From: Bacteroidota bacterium
GTDB lineage: Bacteria > Bacteroidota > Rhodothermia > Rhodothermales > Rubricoccaceae
Assembly (NCBI GenBank): GCA_039821555.1
Contig: JBCBNX010000024.1
Span: 1-53,304, forward strand
Direction: 5' to 3'
Length of the DNA: 53,304 bases
The notes below the pieces were generated by a model. It was given only the letters and a program-made list of their open reading frames with translations, did no database searches and was not told the DNA's origin. Shown piece by piece: positions 40,064 through 49,700 of this stretch (positions are counted from its first letter, which is position 1; every line of letters starts with the position of its first letter). A program made the position numbers and the translations under genes.

Positions 40064-43000
40064 TTATGTACGGAGGAGATGGGACAGAAGCTGTTCGACT
40101 TCGCTATCGGAGAGCATGGGTGCGCCGTGGCCGTCCCCTGACGGAACGGTCCCATCGGCTTCGACCTGCTCGGCCAGCCAGCCGAGCGTGGGATGCTCGA
40201 AGAAGGCCTGAAGCGACACGTCCAGGCTGAAGGTGTCTCGGATCTCGGCCAGCAGGCGCATCGCCAGCAGTGAGTGCCCCCCCATCCGGAAGAAGTCGCT
40301 GTCGAGACCTGTCGGCTCTTTTTCGAGGATGCGGGCCCACACGTCGCCCACGCGCTGCTCCACTTCGGACACCAAGGGTTGACCGGCGCTCTGAGACCGC
40401 GGCGCTGGGGAGGGAAGCGCCCGCTTGTCCACCTTGCCGTTGCCGTCCAGAGGCAGGGCGTCCAAGACGACGATGGCCTGCGGGACCAAGTACCGCGGCA
40501 TGCTCGATTCCAAGCGCGCCCGCACGTCCGCGCACCACGCCGACCGATCGACGAACGCCTCGGCGGCTTCGGGGACCACATAGGCCACCAGGATGGGGTC
40601 CTCGCCAACTTCCGGTGCGCGACTCACGACCACAGCGGCGCTCAGCTTGGCGACGCGCCGCAAACCGGCCTCGACTTCGGCTGGCTCGATCCGGAAGCCG
40701 CGGAGGGCGATCTGGTCGTCCACCCGTCCCACGAAGTGGAGGGCGCCGCCTTTCGAGCGCACTCGGTCCCCGGTGCGGTAGAGACGCGCACCCGGTCGTT
40801 TCGAGAAGGGGTCCGGGACGAAGCGGGCGGCTGTCGCTCTGGGCCGAGTCCAGTAACCCCGGGCCACACCGTCGCCGCCGACGTAGAGTTGCCCCTCGAC
40901 ACCGAACGGGACGGGCCGCATGGCGTGATCTAGCACGTACACGGAGCTCGTAGCCAGCGCGCGCCCGATCGGCACACTCGTGGCGTGCTCGTCGGCCTGC
41001 GCTGCCCCGGCGTGCTCTGCGAAGAGCGTATTGGTGATCGTCGTCTCCGTCAAGCCGTAGGCATTGGTGAGGACGAGCGCACGAGAGCCGGTGGTCGTCC
41101 ACCATGCCCATGCCTTTCGTTCGGTGGCGGCTGAACCGACGACGAGATGACGTAGCGCTGTGGGCAGGTCTGCGTCCTGCTTGGCGAGCCTGGCGGTCCA
41201 CGCATGCCAGAACGGGGACGGTAGGTTCGCGATGGTGATGCGCTCCCGTCGCAGCATCGCGGTGAAGCCGTCCAGGTCGGAGGTCTCGCTCGCATCGGGC
41301 AGGACGAGGGTACCCCCTCGGATGAGAGCGGGGAAGACTTCCTCAGCGGACACGTCAAAGCTGACCGCAGCGAATCGCAGAACTCGGTCCCCAGGTGTTA
41401 TGTCGAAGGCCGCCCCAATGGACATCGCATGGGCCGTCAGACCGTGCACGGACACCATGACGCCCTTCGGCGTGCCCGTCGATCCGGAGGTGTGCCGCAC
41501 GTAGGCCAGGCGTCTGCGTGTACGGGATGTCGGTGACCCCAGTGCACGTGGCTTCGAGTCATGCTCCCGCTGCGTTGATGCGCTCCGAGGACATACCTGG
41601 AGAGCCAGAGCATCCCAGCCGCCAGCGATCTCGGCAACAACCGGCTCCTCCGCTTGGTAGCGCGCCGGAAGGTGGCCCCGCTGCGAGGCCGTCGTAACCA
41701 CGAGGGCCGGATCCAGGTCGTCGAGGAGCGCTGCCCGCCGCATCGGAGGCGTCGCCGGATCCAACGGCACGTAGTACCCGCCTGCCGCCAGGACGCCCCG
41801 GACGGCGACGATGCGCGCTATCGAGGTCGGCAGCAGCACGGCCACGCCGGTATCGGGAGCGATCCCCGACGTCTGCAAGGTTTTCGCAAGGTGCCTCGCT
41901 TGGTTCTGAAGCCAGGCATAGGTGACGTGGTGCGAGCCCGCGACCACGGCAACCGCGTCCGGCGTCTCGGCGACCTGCTGGTCCAGCAGGTCACTCAGTT
42001 GCGCGGTGCCAATCTCCGCGGCCTGCGCCTGCTGCCCCTGCAGCAGACGGCGCTGCGCGATGCTGAAGGCCGGGAGGTGCTCAACCTGGGTCTCCGGGGC
42101 TAGCACGGCGCCTTGGAGGAGCGTCATGAAGTGCGTCAGCCACCCCGAGACCGTGGCGGCATCGAGCAGGTCCGCGTTGTATTCGAAGGCCACGCGTGTC
42201 TCCTTCGGGCTCCCAACGAGGTGCACCGTCAGATCAAACTGAGCGCTGGCATCCCCCAGATCCACCCGCTTCATCTCGACCCCTTCCAGCACCGCACGAG
42301 GTCTGGCCAAGACGTCGTCCTCCATCGACAGCATGACCTGGAACACGGGGTGCCGACTCGGATCCCGGGGCAGATTCAGGCCCTCCACGACACGCTCGAA
42401 CGGGATCTCGGCATGCTCGCGCGCCTCGACCACGGTTTCCTGAACGCGCCGCACCAACGTGCCGAAGTGCTCACGCTCTTCCAGTTGGATTCGGATGCCC
42501 AACGTGTTCACGAAGCAGCCGACCAGGCCTTCTAGGTCGTGATGAGTGCGGCCTGCCTCAGGAGTCCCCACAACCAGGTCGCGACCGCTGGTCAGCTTGG
42601 CGAGCAGCACATAGAGCGCTGAGAGGACGACCGCAAAGGGCGTCACCCTGTAGTGCCTCGCCACGCGATCCAGCGCGATCCGCACCGCTGGCGGCATACG
42701 TTCGGAAAGGCGACCGCCTCGATAGGTCTGCAAGCGGGGTCGGCTTCGGTCCAGCGGGAGCTCGGCCGGGGCGAGCCCATCCAGCTGATCCAGCCAGTAC
42801 TCGAGGTCGCGCTCAGCCTTGGCCCCTTCAAGCCGGCTGCGCTGCCATACCGCATAGTCGGCGTACTGGACGGGCAGCGGCGCGAGGTCGGGGGCCTCGC
42901 CTCGCACCAGCGACGCGTAGCACTCCGAGAGCTCGCGGAGCAGAAGGTCTATCGACCACCCATCAGCTACGATGTGGTGGAAGGCGAGCAGCAACGTGTG

Positions 43001-46000
43001 CCGAGCCCCAGCCTCCTGACGGACGAGGTACGCGCGGAGGGTGGCTCCGCCCTCCAGGTCGAAGGGCCGTTGCATGGTTGCCCGGCCGAGGCGTCGCAGC
43101 GCGGATGCTCTTCGGCGAGCCGGAAGCGCGGAGACATCGACCTGCCGCCACTCGATCGCCGCGTGGTCGTTGGCCACCTGCACCGGGTTGCCGTTGCGCT
43201 CCTCGAACGCCGTGCGCAGAATCTCGTGGCGCTGCGCCAAGTGCGCGAGACTGCGGCGCAGCACGTCGACACGGAGCGTGCCGTTGAGCTGCAACCCCGC
43301 CGCGATGTGGTAGGCCGGGCCGGGAGCAAAGCGGTAGAGAAACCAGAGCCGCTGCTGTGCTAGAGCGAGAGGCACCTCGGCTCCACGGTCTCGCGGTGCC
43401 AGTTGGTTTTCCGCGTGGGGCCTCGGTGCCTCTTGGAGCAGCTGCGCAAACGCGGCGACCGTCGGCGCGGTAAATAGATACTTCGCGGGGACCTCCCAGC
43501 CAACGAGCTTGCGCACGCGAGAGATCACCTGCATCAAGAGCAGGGAGTGACCGCCTAGCTGGAAGAAGTCCTCGTCGATGCCCACCTCGTCTCGTCCGAG
43601 AGCGTCTGCCCACAGTCGGCAGAGGTCCTCTTCGAGGGGCGTCCTCGGTGTGCGATGGTCCTCATTCTCGTGGACCGGATCCGGGAGCGCCTTCGTGTCC
43701 AGCTTGCCGTTGGGTGTGATCGGCAGTTGCGGAAGGAAGACGTAGGCGGAGGGCACCATATAGCTCGGCAGGCTGCTAGCCAGCCCCGCACGGAGCCTCG
43801 CCGCATCGGTCTCGTCGGTTGCCACGACGTAGGCCACGAGCGCCTCCGTCTTGCCCACCGTGCGGAGGAGGACGGACGCCTGCCCAATGCTGGGAAGACG
43901 CTCAAGTGCCGCCTCGATCTCCCCTAGTTCTATCCGGAACCCTCGCAGTTTGACTTGCCGGTCTTGCCGCCCCACAAAGGCCAGCGAGCCGTCTTCGAGG
44001 CGTCGGACGCGATCGCCGGTGCGATAGAGGCGCTCCCCGTCCATTCCGGAGAACGCGTCAGGGACAAACCGCGCCGCCGTTTGACGGGAGTCGGACCGGT
44101 AGCCGTGAGCGAGGCCCGCCCCACCGATGTAGAGCTCGCCAGCCACCCCTGCCGGGACGATGTGTCCTCGCGGGTCGAGCACGTAGCCTCGCAGATGCGA
44201 GAGCGGCCGCCCGACGCGGCTCTCGGCGTCCGGGAGCAGGTCCTCCGCTGTCACCTCGGCGTAGGTCACGTGGACCGTCGTCTCGGTGATGCCATACATG
44301 TTGACGAACGTGGGGCCGCCAACCGGTATGCGCTCGCGCCATGCTCGCAGGTGGCTTGCCGAGAGAGCCTCCCCGCCGAACACGATCCAGCGCACGCTCT
44401 CCAGGGCACGGTCCACGTCTGGGATGACCTCAGACAGCCGCTGGAACGCGGACGGCGTCTGGTTGAACATCGTCACCCGTTCGCGCTCCAGCAGGCCCAG
44501 CAGCCTCTCCGGCAGCCGCCGGTCGGACTCGGGCACGATCACCAGACGGCCACCGTAGGCCAAGGCACCCCAGATCTCCCAGACGGAGAAGTCGAAGGCA
44601 AACGAGTGGAACAGCGTCCAGACGTCTTCGCTTCCGAACCCGAATCGTGGGTGGCACGCCTCGAACAGGCTGGCAACGCTGCCATGAGATACGCCGACTC
44701 CCTTGGGCCGACCCGTGGAGCCTGAGGTGTAGATCACATAGGCCAAGTCCTGGCTTCCGAGCGTGCTGACCACGTCGTCGGACACCCCATCTGCGTGCTC
44801 ACCCTCAGCAGGCGCTTCCAGGGCGATGGTGGGGTATATATCGAGGCTCGCGCGGATCGGACCCGTCACCTCACGCGACACCAGGACGACGTCCGCCTCG
44901 CTGCTCTCCAGGATGTACTCGGCGCGCTCCGTAGGACTGTGCGGATCCAGCGGCACATACGCTCCGCCGGCCAGCCACACGGCCACCAAGCCTGCAATCA
45001 TCTCAACCGACGGCTCGGCACACACCGCCACCCTCGCTCCCCTTCGAACGCCAGAGGCTCGCAGCCGAGCAGCCACGTCTTCGGCCTGACGAACGAGCGC
45101 GCCGTAGGTAATCGTCGCAGGGCCAACGGTCAGCGCGACGCGGTCGGGGTACCGCGATGCCTGTTCCAGCACTCGCGCGGGGATAGCCTGGGACGAGCCC
45201 AAGCTCTCGCTCGCCGCGGCGCCCGGATCAGGCGTGACAACGCCCTCCTCGGGCGCGACTCGGGCCACCAGGCTTAGCGTACGATCTGGTGCGCCCAGGG
45301 CCTCGCGAAGGATGTCCGCGCAGTGATCGAGGAGACGACCGGCGAGCGCTTCAGAGAGACGGTCTTGATCGTACTCCAGCCGGAGAGCCAGACCGTGGCT
45401 GTGGTCTGTGACGTCGAGCGTGAGGTCAAACTTGCTCGTCCCCGAGGGAGGCTCCATCACGCGGGCCCGGGCGTCGCCGAGTCGCGTTTCGTAGAGGTAG
45501 GTGGTTCCTCCCTCGCGCATTCGACCGCCATCGCCTGCGGATTGGTGCCAGGCAAGCACGGCCTGAGCGAAGGTCTTCTCGCTGCCCTGCCCCATCGCCG
45601 CGGCGAGGTTTCCTATGGGAAGCTCGCGCTGGTCGAGGGCGCGCAGCGACGACGCGCTGACCGCAGAAACCAGGTCTCGGAACGATGCGCTCGGGTCGAT
45701 TTCGACCCCCACCAGCACGAGGTTTACGAAGCACCCGATGACGTGCTCGTCTTCTGCGCCCGACCGCAGCGATACCGGTGTCCCCACTGCAAACGCGTCC
45801 TCTCCTGAGTACCGGTGCAGGGCTGTCGAGAACGCAGCCATCATGACGGCAAACGGGGACACGCGTTCGGCGCGAGCGAACTCGTGCACACGGTGCCGGA
45901 GCACACTGCTCAGCGACCTCGTGTGGACGCCTCCGCGGAATCGCATCCCCTCGTGATCGGGTCGAGGCGGCCCTATCACGAGAGGCCGGCTGCTCGCCAG

Positions 46001-46765
46001 TCGCTCCTTGCCCGCTTGCGTAGCCGACACGAGCGCGTCCCCGCTCATCCGCTGCCGAGTGCGGTAGGCAAACTCGCGGTAGCGAGACGGCAGTGGCGGC
46101 AAGGCAACCGCGTCTCCCGCTTGGAACGCGCGGTACGCCACGTCCAGCTCAGTGAGCAGGATCTCGATGGACTGCCTGTCCGCCACGATATGGTGGAGGA
46201 CCATGACCAACTGATGCCGTGCCGGACCCAGGCGGAGCAGTACCACACGCCACAGCGGGTCACGGGCCAAGTCGAAGGCTTGCAACGCTAGGCGACGACG
46301 CCACTCCGCCGCGACCTGGACTGCAGCGTCCCCCCTCCCCGCAAGGTCAATGATGGCAAGCTCGGTCTGACCCACCTCGTCTACTTCGGGGCGCGGCTGG
46401 CCGTCAACGGACTGATAGCGTGTCCGCAGAGCCTCGTGCCGGCTCTCCAGATACTCTACCGCGCGGCCGAGCGTGGGTATGTCGAGGTGGCCTTCCAGCT
46501 CAACCACCACCGGCATGTTGTACATGCCTGCCTCTGGGGCGAGCTGCTGTGCAGCCCAGATGCGCTCCTCTGCGAATGACGGGGTCGCCTGCTGCTTCGC
46601 CCCGATGTAGTCGACGAGGGCACCCTTGCGGTGGCGTATCTCCTCCTGCACGCTCGCGCTCAGCGCTCCGACGGGTCCCTCACAGTGCAGGTGCCCCGCA
46701 TGCTCGTCCGCCCAAAGCAGGATGCCTTGGTCCGAGAGATGATCGACGAATTGCTGTGAGGTCAA
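40064..46765 (-). CDS. Two-module NRPS: TubC docking-C-A(Thr)-PCP-C-A(?)-PCP
   Basis: A 2233-aa synthetase. Residues 1-55 match the TubC-type N-terminal docking domain (GILLWADEHAGHLHCEGPVG followed by a basic/acidic helix), which should dock on the upstream protein's C-terminus. C1 has HHIVADRQS (the catalytic His is kept, the usual Gly after Asp is Arg). A1 gives D-F-W-N-V-G-M-V-H, one change from the Thr code DFWNIGMVH, so Thr is likely. PCP1 has FFQLGGHSLL. C2 has HHIVADGWS and looks like an ordinary LCL domain. A2 is of the 'FDVSAEEVF' type and gives D-V-E-N-L-V-A-I-T, which I cannot assign; Glu at code position 3 is seen in several Orn/Lys-type codes, a weak hint of a basic or polar residue. 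PCP2 has FFRMGGHSLL. The start codon is TTG at 46765, supported by the overlap with the previous stop and by the docking domain beginning at once. Only two bases separate it from the next gene. Confidence 0.93.
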   Translation of the reverse strand: MTSQQFVDHLSDQGILLWADEHAGHLHCEGPVGALSASVQEEIRHRKGALVDYIGAKQQATPSFAEERIWAAQQLAPEAGMYNMPVVVELEGHLDIPTLGRAVEYLESRHEALRTRYQSVDGQPRPEVDEVGQTELAIIDLAGRGDAAVQVAAEWRRRLALQAFDLARDPLWRVVLLRLGPARHQLVMVLHHIVADRQSIEILLTELDVAYRAFQAGDAVALPPLPSRYREFAYRTRQRMSGDALVSATQAGKERLASSRPLVIGPPRPDHEGMRFRGGVHTRSLSSVLRHRVHEFARAERVSPFAVMMAAFSTALHRYSGEDAFAVGTPVSLRSGAEDEHVIGCFVNLVLVGVEIDPSASFRDLVSAVSASSLRALDQRELPIGNLAAAMGQGSEKTFAQAVLAWHQSAGDGGRMREGGTTYLYETRLGDARARVMEPPSGTSKFDLTLDVTDHSHGLALRLEYDQDRLSEALAGRLLDHCADILREALGAPDRTLSLVARVAPEEGVVTPDPGAAASESLGSSQAIPARVLEQASRYPDRVALTVGPATITYGALVRQAEDVAARLRASGVRRGARVAVCAEPSVEMIAGLVAVWLAGGAYVPLDPHSPTERAEYILESSEADVVLVSREVTGPIRASLDIYPTIALEAPAEGEHADGVSDDVVSTLGSQDLAYVIYTSGSTGRPKGVGVSHGSVASLFEACHPRFGFGSEDVWTLFHSFAFDFSVWEIWGALAYGGRLVIVPESDRRLPERLLGLLERERVTMFNQTPSAFQRLSEVIPDVDRALESVRWIVFGGEALSASHLRAWRERIPVGGPTFVNMYGITETTVHVTYAEVTAEDLLPDAESRVGRPLSHLRGYVLDPRGHIVPAGVAGELYIGGAGLAHGYRSDSRQTAARFVPDAFSGMDGERLYRTGDRVRRLEDGSLAFVGRQDRQVKLRGFRIELGEIEAALERLPSIGQASVLLRTVGKTEALVAYVVATDETDAARLRAGLASSLPSYMVPSAYVFLPQLPITPNGKLDTKALPDPVHENEDHRTPRTPLEEDLCRLWADALGRDEVGIDEDFFQLGGHSLLLMQVISRVRKLVGWEVPAKYLFTAPTVAAFAQLLQEAPRPHAENQLAPRDRGAEVPLALAQQRLWFLYRFAPGPAYHIAAGLQLNGTLRVDVLRRSLAHLAQRHEILRTAFEERNGNPVQVANDHAAIEWRQVDVSALPARRRASALRRLGRATMQRPFDLEGGATLRAYLVRQEAGARHTLLLAFHHIVADGWSIDLLLRELSECYASLVRGEAPDLAPLPVQYADYAVWQRSRLEGAKAERDLEYWLDQLDGLAPAELPLDRSRPRLQTYRGGRLSERMPPAVRIALDRVARHYRVTPFAVVLSALYVLLAKLTSGRDLVVGTPEAGRTHHDLEGLVGCFVNTLGIRIQLEEREHFGTLVRRVQETVVEAREHAEIPFERVVEGLNLPRDPSRHPVFQVMLSMEDDVLARPRAVLEGVEMKRVDLGDASAQFDLTVHLVGSPKETRVAFEYNADLLDAATVSGWLTHFMTLLQGAVLAPETQVEHLPAFSIAQRRLLQGQQAQAAEIGTAQLSDLLDQQVAETPDAVAVVAGSHHVTYAWLQNQARHLAKTLQTSGIAPDTGVAVLLPTSIARIVAVRGVLAAGGYYVPLDPATPPMRRAALLDDLDPALVVTTASQRGHLPARYQAEEPVVAEIAGGWDALALQVCPRSASTQREHDSKPRALGSPTSRTRRRLAYVRHTSGSTGTPKGVMVSVHGLTAHAMSIGAAFDITPGDRVLRFAAVSFDVSAEEVFPALIRGGTLVLPDASETSDLDGFTAMLRRERITIANLPSPFWHAWTARLAKQDADLPTALRHLVVGSAATERKAWAWWTTTGSRALVLTNAYGLTETTITNTLFAEHAGAAQADEHATSVPIGRALATSSVYVLDHAMRPVPFGVEGQLYVGGDGVARGYWTRPRATAARFVPDPFSKRPGARLYRTGDRVRSKGGALHFVGRVDDQIALRGFRIEPAEVEAGLRRVAKLSAAVVVSRAPEVGEDPILVAYVVPEAAEAFVDRSAWCADVRARLESSMPRYLVPQAIVVLDALPLDGNGKVDKRALPSPAPRSQSAGQPLVSEVEQRVGDVWARILEKEPTGLDSDFFRMGGHSLLAMRLLAEIRDTFSLDVSLQAFFEHPTLGWLAEQVEADGTVPSGDGHGAPMLSDSEVEQLLSHLLRT

Positions 46766-49700
46766 AACTTCAGGTGCACCGTGTCTGATCGTCCGTCTGG
46801 TGTGGCCTCGGTCCCCTGCCCCATCTCGTGCAGCTGGTCTGCGAGCTGCGCAACCGTCGGCGCCTCGAAGAGAAGCGCGATCGGCAACTCCGTCCCGTGG
46901 GCCCGCCGTACTTCGGAGGCGATCTTCATCGCCATGAGCGAGTGGCCTCCGAGGTCAAAAAAGTTGTCATGGATGCCAACGGCGGAGACGCCCAGGACCT
47001 CCTTCCACGCCTCGCACAGCACCGATTCCAGTTCAGAGCGAGGAGCTTCGGACGCGTTGCCCGTCACCCGGTCTGGGGCCGGCAGCGATTTGCGATCGAT
47101 CTTCCCGCTCGACGTCTGGGGCAGCGTGCCGAGCACGGTCACCGAGCCGGGCACCATGTATCGCGGCAGGCGGGCGCCCAGGAACAGCCGGAGTTCGCGG
47201 CTGGAAAGCTCTGCGTCGCCCACCGGCACCACGTAGGCCGCCAGCAGTTGCTCCGTGCCTTGCTCGCGCACCACGACGGCCGCGGCGGCGATGTCGGGGT
47301 GGCTGCGGAGCGTCGCCTCGATCTCGTTGAGCTCGATGCGGAACCCGCGCAGCTTGATCTGTCGGTCTACCCGGCCGTGGAAGGCCAGCGCTCCGTCCGG
47401 GCGCCAGCTTGCCCGATCTCCCGTTTTGTAGAGGCGCTCCCCGTGATTGGCGAACGGATCTGGAATGAATCGCTCGGCCGTGTGCCTCGCTCGGCGACAG
47501 TAGCCCCGCGCCAGCCCGATGCCTCCGAGATAGAGCTGCCCTGGGACGCCGATCGGCACCGGTCGCAGGTGCTCGTCCAGCACGTACGTGCGCATGTTGG
47601 CGACGGGCCGTCCAATGGGAACAGCCTGGCTGCCATCCGTACGCTCGCACGCCCACGCCGTGACATCGATCGAGGCCTCTGTGGGACCGTAGAGGTTGTG
47701 GAGGCCAGCCGCCGCGTTGACATCGAAGAACTGGTCGCGCAAATCGTGGGTGAGCGCCTCACCACTGCAGACGACGCGCGCAAGCGTGCGCGTCTTCGCG
47801 GCGACCTCCGATGCCTGGAGGAAGGCGCGCAGCATGGACGGCACGAAATGAGCGGTGGTGATCCGCTCACGCTGCATCAGCGACGCGAGATACTCTGGAT
47901 CGCGATGCCCGCCCGGCCGCGCCATCACCAGGGCCGCACCTTGCCAGAGCGGCCAGAAGAATTCCCAGACCGAGACGTCGAAGCCGAAAGGCGTTTTCTG
48001 GACGACCCGGTCTGCGGGGGTGAGGCCATACGCCTGCTGCATCCAGTGCAGCCGGTTCGCGATCCCGGCGTGCTCGATCATGACCCCCTTGGGCCGCCCG
48101 GTCGACCCCGACGTGTACATCACGTAGGCCAGCTGGTCAGTCCGATGCTTCACCGAGGGCCGAGACGCGGGCAGCGCATCCAGCACCCCCCAAGCGGCCT
48201 CGACCGTCACCACGGGGACGGCAGACTCCCCGAGCTTCGAGCGCACCGCCTCCGCGCAGAGCGCGACCGCGGCCTGCGTCTCTTGCAGCGAGAACACGAG
48301 CCGGGCTGGTGGCGAGTCTGGATCGAGGGGCAGGTAGCTGCCTCCTGCTTTCAAAATGGCCACCATGGACACGACCATCTCGACGGAGCGCCGCTGGCAC
48401 ACTCCGACCGTCACGCCGGGGCCAACCCCCCGTCCCACAAGCAGGTGGGCGAGTTGGTTTGCCTGCCGCTCTAACACACCATAGGTCAGGTGGACGCCGT
48501 CTACGACCACCGCTACGGAATCCGGAGCCCGCGCTGCTTGCTCTTCGATCGGACCATGCAACAGCGTCTCGCTCGGATAGTCCTCCTGCGTCTCGTTCCA
48601 TGCCGTCGTCACCTGGACCTGCTCGTCCCCCTTCAGCATCGAAAGCTGCGAGAGGCGCTGCGCCGGATCCATGGTCATCGACTCCAGAAGCTCCACGTAG
48701 TGCGCCACGAAACGCCCGGCAGCATCTTCGTCGAACAGGCGTGTCCTGTACAGCAAGGCGAGGCTATACTCTTCCTCGCCGCGCGCCACCGACATAGCGA
48801 TCTCGAACTCCGCACTCGGCGTGGGCACAGCCACGGACCTCAGCGGCAAGTCCGAGTGGGGTATGCCTCCTCCCTCCTGTCCCAGGAGCAGCGGAGCATA
48901 GTTGGCCCCCCTGCCCGTCTCCGCGGAGAGGTCACTTGACTGATGCGCCTGCTGCATCGCAAACAGAGCCTGGACCAGCGGCGTCATGTCTGAGCGCCGG
49001 CGACCAGCCAAGTCCTCCACCATAGACGGGAACGGATAGGGCTGGTGGGCCCGCGCCTCGCCGAGGGTGGCGCGCGTTTGCTGTACGAAGGACCGGACGG
49101 TGGGGTCGCCAGCGTTTGTGGACCGGAGCGGAAGCAGGTTCACGAAGTAGCCGACGGTGTTGGCCCATTCGGCACGAGAGCGGCCCGTCGAAACTGTCCC
49201 GGTGAGCAGGTCTTCTTGCTCTGTGTAGCGGTGCAGGAGAAGCTGGAACGCCGCCATGAGCACGGCGAAGCTGGTCGTTCCCTCCGCGGCGGCCAGGCGG
49301 TCGACTCGGCGCGACAGATCCAGCGGGAGGCGTCCCGCCACCTGAGCACTCTCCGAGCCTCGGCGCGCATCGTCGGCCGGGTTCTCTGGCAGTTCGAGCA
49401 CCTGGGGAGCCCCGTCGAGCTGGCGCTTCCAGTAGGCCCGCACCGCCGCGCCTTCCGGGGCGTCTTTGTGTGCGTCCACGTAGGCTCCGTAGTCAACGAC
49501 GCGCCCCCGCGCTGCTGCCAGCGAGCTTGGCCGAGCGTGGTACGTCGCCCCGTAGAGCTCCTGGAGTTCGCGTAGCAGCCCTTCCACCGACCACAGATCC
49601 GCGACGATGTGATGAACGACGAGAAGAAGCACCGGGGCCACGTTCGGCCCCCGATAGAGCACGGTTCGGAATAGCGGCGCCTCCGAAAGCGCGAGCGGCT

